Under the pieces are notes generated by a model. The model was not told the DNA's origin. It saw nothing but the letters and a program-made list of their open reading frames with translations, and did no database searches. DNA of 7,255 nucleotides. Source: Bacteroidales bacterium. GTDB taxonomy: Bacteria; Bacteroidota; Bacteroidia; Bacteroidales; Bacteroidaceae. Position 1 is the first letter of the stretch. Every line of letters begins with the position of its first letter. A program made the translations under genes and the position numbers. Where the stretch lies: positions 1 to 7,255 of the forward strand of contig SFEK01000108.1 in assembly GCA_004557285.1 (NCBI GenBank), in the 5' to 3' direction. This document shows positions 4,196-7,255 of the stretch, piece by piece.

Positions 4196-5089
4196 TTAGA
4201 GGGCTGCCGCCGTCTTGCCCCGATACAGACCGTCGGTGATGCAGTCGGCCAGACAGATGTTGGGCACCTGCACCCTGTCGCACCCCAGGGCATCGGCAAT
4301 GGTGATGAATATCTCCGATGCAGGAATGATGACGTCGGCACGGTCGGCCTTCAGACCAAATTGCTCAATGCGCTCTTCCACGCTGAGGGCTTTCAGCCGA
4401 TTGTAGATGTCTTTCACCTCGTCCATCGCCACAGAGCGTTCGGGCAGCTTGTTCTTCGACAGTTTGTAGAGCTTGTTGATGTTGCCGCCGGAGCCAATCA
4501 TCCTGATTTGTGGCATGTCCTTGGCCAGGCGTTGCATGTCGTCGCGCAACCGGTCGAACGATGCCTTGGTGACCATGCCGCCCAGCATCCTCAGCGTGCC
4601 GATGTTGTAGGAGTGGCTGTACATCAGCGCACCGTCGTGAAGGATAGAGATTTCCGTGCTGCCGCCTCCCACGTCAACATAGGCAAAGTTGCCCTTGGGG
4701 CTGCCGATGTTCTCTATCAGGTTGTTGCACAAGAGCAGGGCCTCTTCTTTGCCGTCGATGATTTCCAGTTTGATGCCTGTGCTTTTGGCAAGATGTTTCA
4801 TGAGGCGTTTGCCGTTGTCGGCGTCGCGCATGGCCGATGTGGCACAGGCGCGGTAGTCGTCAACCAGGTTGAGTTTCATGATTTGCTTGAAAGCCTTCAG
4901 CGTGTGTTTCATCATCAGCATCCTTGCTTTCGACACCTTGCCCAATGTAAAGACATCAGTGCCCAGTCGCAGGGGCACACGCATGTACATCACCCGTGAA
5001 ATCTGTATTTCACCCTCGTCGATTTTCCTGAAGTTCTTGATGAGCAGTCGTGCTCCGTTTGAACCAATGTCAATGGCTGCCAGTCTCAT
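4196..5089 (-). CDS. ppx: Exopolyphosphatase, Ppx/GppA family
   Basis: This 297-residue cytoplasmic protein has the actin-like ATPase fold of the family, which removes terminal phosphate from polyphosphate or from pppGpp. Visible motifs are the phosphate-1 loop DIGSNGARLLI (7-17), IDGKEEALLL (111-120) with the likely catalytic glutamate, the phosphate-2 loop VDVGGGSTEISI (138-149), and MIGSGGNINKLYK towards the C-terminal part. In the first loop most relatives have S or A where this one has G12. Its length fits the short two-domain form without the HD-like C-terminal extension of E. coli Ppx. Its ATG overlaps the ppk1 stop codon (ATGA), which points to translational coupling and one transcript. 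Ppx and GppA activities cannot be separated from sequence; the ppk1 partnership favours polyphosphate. Confidence 0.92.
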   Translation of the reverse strand: MRLAAIDIGSNGARLLIKNFRKIDEGEIQISRVMYMRVPLRLGTDVFTLGKVSKARMLMMKHTLKAFKQIMKLNLVDDYRACATSAMRDADNGKRLMKHLAKSTGIKLEIIDGKEEALLLCNNLIENIGSPKGNFAYVDVGGGSTEISILHDGALMYSHSYNIGTLRMLGGMVTKASFDRLRDDMQRLAKDMPQIRMIGSGGNINKLYKLSKNKLPERSVAMDEVKDIYNRLKALSVEERIEQFGLKADRADVIIPASEIFITIADALGCDRVQVPNICLADCITDGLYRGKTAAAL

Positions 5090-7179
5090 AATGTCATTTT
5101 GTTAGATGGGTTGTTGTCATTTTCCTCCTTGTAAGCCCTGTACAGCTGTTCCTGTGAACGGAATGGCAGTTGTTGGGCTGTGGTTTGTATGATGTTGCCG
5201 CCATGGCCGTCCACGATGCGTGCGTTGGTGTTGTCGGCAAGTGCAAAGTCGATGGTGCGGAGCAGGTCACGCTGCATGTCTTCGTCATAGACGGGTGCCA
5301 TCACCTCGATGCGGTTGAGCAGGTTGCGTGGCATCCAGTCGGCGCTGCCCACGAAATATTTGGGTGAACCGCCGTTGCAGAAGATGAGTATGCGTGAATG
5401 TTCCAGATAGCGATCGATGATGCCCACAGCGTGCAGGTGGCCTTTCAGAGCCGGTTGGGTGGTCACCAGAGCACAGTTGCCCCTGAGCACCAGGTCGATG
5501 TGCACTCCCGCCTGTGCCGCCGCATAGAGTTTGTCCACCACATCGGGTTCGGTGATGTGGTTGATTTTCACCTTTATCCAGGCCTCCTTTCCGCTTTTGG
5601 CATTCTTGATTTCGTTGTTGATGTATTGCAGGATGCGTGTCTTCATGGCGTTGGGCGACACCATGAGTTCCCTGAAGCGGATAGGGGAGAAGGGACGTGC
5701 GATGAAGTCGAACACCTTGTGCACTTCCGACACGATGGCAGGGCGGGCCGTCATCATCAGATAGTCGGTATATACCTTGGCGTTGCCCTCGTGGAAGTTG
5801 CCCGTGCCGATGCAGGCGATGTTGCCTTTCTTCGTTTCGATGTAGAGCAGTTTGGAGTGTATTTTCAGGCCTTCCACACCATATACCACATTGATGCCTT
5901 CCTCTTGCATGCGCTTGCTCCATTTGATGTTGCTCTCCTCGTCGAAGCGTGCCAGCAGTTCCACCACGGCCGTCACCTTCTTGCCGTTGCGAGCGGCGCA
6001 GATGAGCGCCTTCACCACCTTGGAGTCTTTGGCCAGGCGGTAGAGTGTGGTCTTGATGCTTTTCACCTCAGGCTTGAGCGCCGCCTCGCGCAGCAGTCGG
6101 ATGTAGCCGTCGAACGAATGGTAGGGCACATGTATGAAGAGGTCTTTCTCCCTGATTTGCGACAGGATGCTTTCTTCCGAGAGAAATTCGCGGCGCATCA
6201 CGCTCTGCCATGCGGGAAATTTCAGGTCGGCATGCCCGCAGTCGGGGAATTTCATCATGTCCTTGTGGTTCTGGTATCTGCTGCTGGCCAGCGACGTGTC
6301 GATTTTGCCTATGCCCATTTTCGACATCAGCTTCTTGCGCATGTCCTTGGGCATTTGCTTGTCGTAGATGAGGCGCACGGGTTCACCTCGCCTGCGGCTG
6401 TTCACGCCTCGTGCAATCTTTTGCAACACGCCGAAATCGGCATCGTTGTCCATTTCCATCTCGGCATCCTTGGTAAACTTGAACGAGTAGGCTTCGAACG
6501 AGCAGGGCTTGAACCCCATGAATATCATGGGCAGGCAGAAGCGCACCACATCGTCGAGATACATGATGTTGTTGTAGCCGTCGGCCTGGGGCAACATCAC
6601 GAAGCGCCCCGTCTCCTTGTCGGGCAGTTTGATGATGGCCAGGTTGTGCTTCATCTTCTCGCCGTCGTGACACAGGGGCATGCGTTTCACCAGCAGGTAG
6701 ATGCGGTTGTCTTCCAACTGTGCGATGTCTTTGATTTCGTCAAACCATATCGGGTTGGTATAGCCGTTGAGGCGTTCTTGGAAAAAACGTCGGATAAACT
6801 GCTGCTGCGTTTCGTTGAGCTGCGTTTCGTCGAGCATGCGGATATGGTGTTTTTCCAGTTCGCCGAACACCTGGATGATGGCCTCGGCATACTCCTGGCT
6901 GTATGTGGCGTTGAGCCTGTTGATGGTGGCAATGGTCTTCTTGATGCCTGCCACTTGCCGGCGCATCGACTTGTCGTCGGTCTCCAGCAGGCGGCTGAGC
7001 GATGCCATGCGCACCCTGAAAAACTCGTCGAGATTGTTGGAATAGATGCCCAGGAAAGAGAGCCTTTCCAACGGGGGCAAATCCTGTTTGCTGGCTTCCT
7101 GCAATATGCGGTGGTTGAAATACATCCAACTTACGTCACGATCTACATATTGCCATTTTTTCTTTTTTTTATCATCCAT
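5086..7179 (-). CDS. ppk1: Polyphosphate kinase 1
   Basis: This 697-residue protein matches the PPK1 family over its length (E. coli enzyme 688). It reversibly moves the gamma phosphate of ATP onto polyphosphate. The N domain contains DRDVSWMYFNHRILQEA and LGIYSNNLDEFFRVRM. The two phospholipase-D-like C domains carry the key histidines: H441 in GLKIHSKLLYIE, equivalent to the phosphorylated histidine of the E. coli enzyme, followed by GTGNFHEGNAKVYTDY; and H594 in RYLEHSRILIF. The start is fixed by the family beginning shortly after a lysine run (KKKKK, 4-8). It is the first gene of the ppk1-ppx operon and overlaps ppx by 4 bp, so synthesis and breakdown of polyphosphate are made together. 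No truncation or missing key residue was seen. Confidence 0.96.
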   Translation of the reverse strand: MDDKKKKKWQYVDRDVSWMYFNHRILQEASKQDLPPLERLSFLGIYSNNLDEFFRVRMASLSRLLETDDKSMRRQVAGIKKTIATINRLNATYSQEYAEAIIQVFGELEKHHIRMLDETQLNETQQQFIRRFFQERLNGYTNPIWFDEIKDIAQLEDNRIYLLVKRMPLCHDGEKMKHNLAIIKLPDKETGRFVMLPQADGYNNIMYLDDVVRFCLPMIFMGFKPCSFEAYSFKFTKDAEMEMDNDADFGVLQKIARGVNSRRRGEPVRLIYDKQMPKDMRKKLMSKMGIGKIDTSLASSRYQNHKDMMKFPDCGHADLKFPAWQSVMRREFLSEESILSQIREKDLFIHVPYHSFDGYIRLLREAALKPEVKSIKTTLYRLAKDSKVVKALICAARNGKKVTAVVELLARFDEESNIKWSKRMQEEGINVVYGVEGLKIHSKLLYIETKKGNIACIGTGNFHEGNAKVYTDYLMMTARPAIVSEVHKVFDFIARPFSPIRFRELMVSPNAMKTRILQYINNEIKNAKSGKEAWIKVKINHITEPDVVDKLYAAAQAGVHIDLVLRGNCALVTTQPALKGHLHAVGIIDRYLEHSRILIFCNGGSPKYFVGSADWMPRNLLNRIEVMAPVYDEDMQRDLLRTIDFALADNTNARIVDGHGGNIIQTTAQQLPFRSQEQLYRAYKEENDNNPSNKMTL

Positions 7180-7201
7180 AACATATGTGATTTTGATGCT
7201 G

Positions 7202-7209
7202 CAAAATTA
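7202..7209 (-). promoter_or_regulatory. TAnnTTTG -7 box for ppk1-ppx
   Basis: The minus strand reads TAATTTTG, a full match to the Bacteroidetes -7 consensus. Transcription would start near 7195, leaving a leader of about 16 nt. No clear TTTG -33 element is seen at the expected distance. Confidence 0.5.
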
Positions 7210-7255
7210 CGCAGTTATCGAATAATTAAAGGTAAAACAGGCATTAAAAGAATGA

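Noticed and set aside
4010..4999. 329-codon plus-strand reading frame
   Set aside because: It is the antisense shadow of ppx, whose motifs are clear on the minus strand; its start also lies inside Y RNA 6.
4196..7179. Functional coupling of ppk1-ppx to the Ro60 system
   Set aside because: The operon is convergent, separated by terminators and ordinary in content; adjacency alone does not support a shared system.
7208..7214. TACGCAG next to the ppk1 -7 box, matching one arm of the WYL-region palindromes
   Set aside because: The second arm is absent at the N5 spacing, so a single 7-bp match is likely chance.

Overview
The window looks like chromosomal DNA of a Bacteroidales bacterium, probably Prevotella or a relative. 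The grounds are TAnnTTTG promoter boxes, start codons without Shine-Dalgarno sequences, and protein sequences typical of that order. No database search was possible, so the genus is an inference.

Layout. Positions 1-448 are AT-rich and non-coding, with an inverted repeat, a minus-strand terminator and an 11-bp tandem repeat. A WYL-domain regulator is on the minus strand (449-1474). The divergent control region (1475-1690) holds two matched palindromes of the form TRCGCAR-N5-YTGCGYA, each centred 19-20 bp upstream of a TAnnTTTG box, one facing the regulator and one facing right. From 1691 to 2384 lies a tightly packed plus-strand array of structured RNAs: Y1, Y2, a tRNA with initiator-type features (CAT anticodon), Y3, Y4 and Y5. 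The bacterial Ro60 orthologue Rsr (TROVE plus vWA domains, 2414-3937) follows, and a sixth Y RNA (Y6) lies directly behind its stop codon. A convergent minus-strand operon, ppk1-ppx, fills 4196-7179.

The main discovery is the RNA array. Six segments share the 5' signature TGMCGTR-N11-CTTCG with identical spacing, and a 9-nt 3' signature, usually GATTGTTGC. In each, the two signatures face each other between an outer and an inner helix whose sequences differ from copy to copy but stay complementary. This is covariation within one window, and it fits the Ro60-binding stem of Y RNAs. Y5 also carries a tRNA-like module in circularly permuted order (T arm, capped acceptor-like hairpin, D arm), as in YrlA RNAs. 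Its D loop is interrupted by two extra hairpins.

Proposed working. The WYL protein probably controls itself and the array through the twin palindromes. One precursor RNA would be cut into several Y RNAs and a tRNA. Rsr would bind the Y RNAs, whose variable ends could direct it to different RNA substrates or partners. The polyphosphate operon is probably an unrelated neighbour, although both systems are linked to stress in other bacteria.
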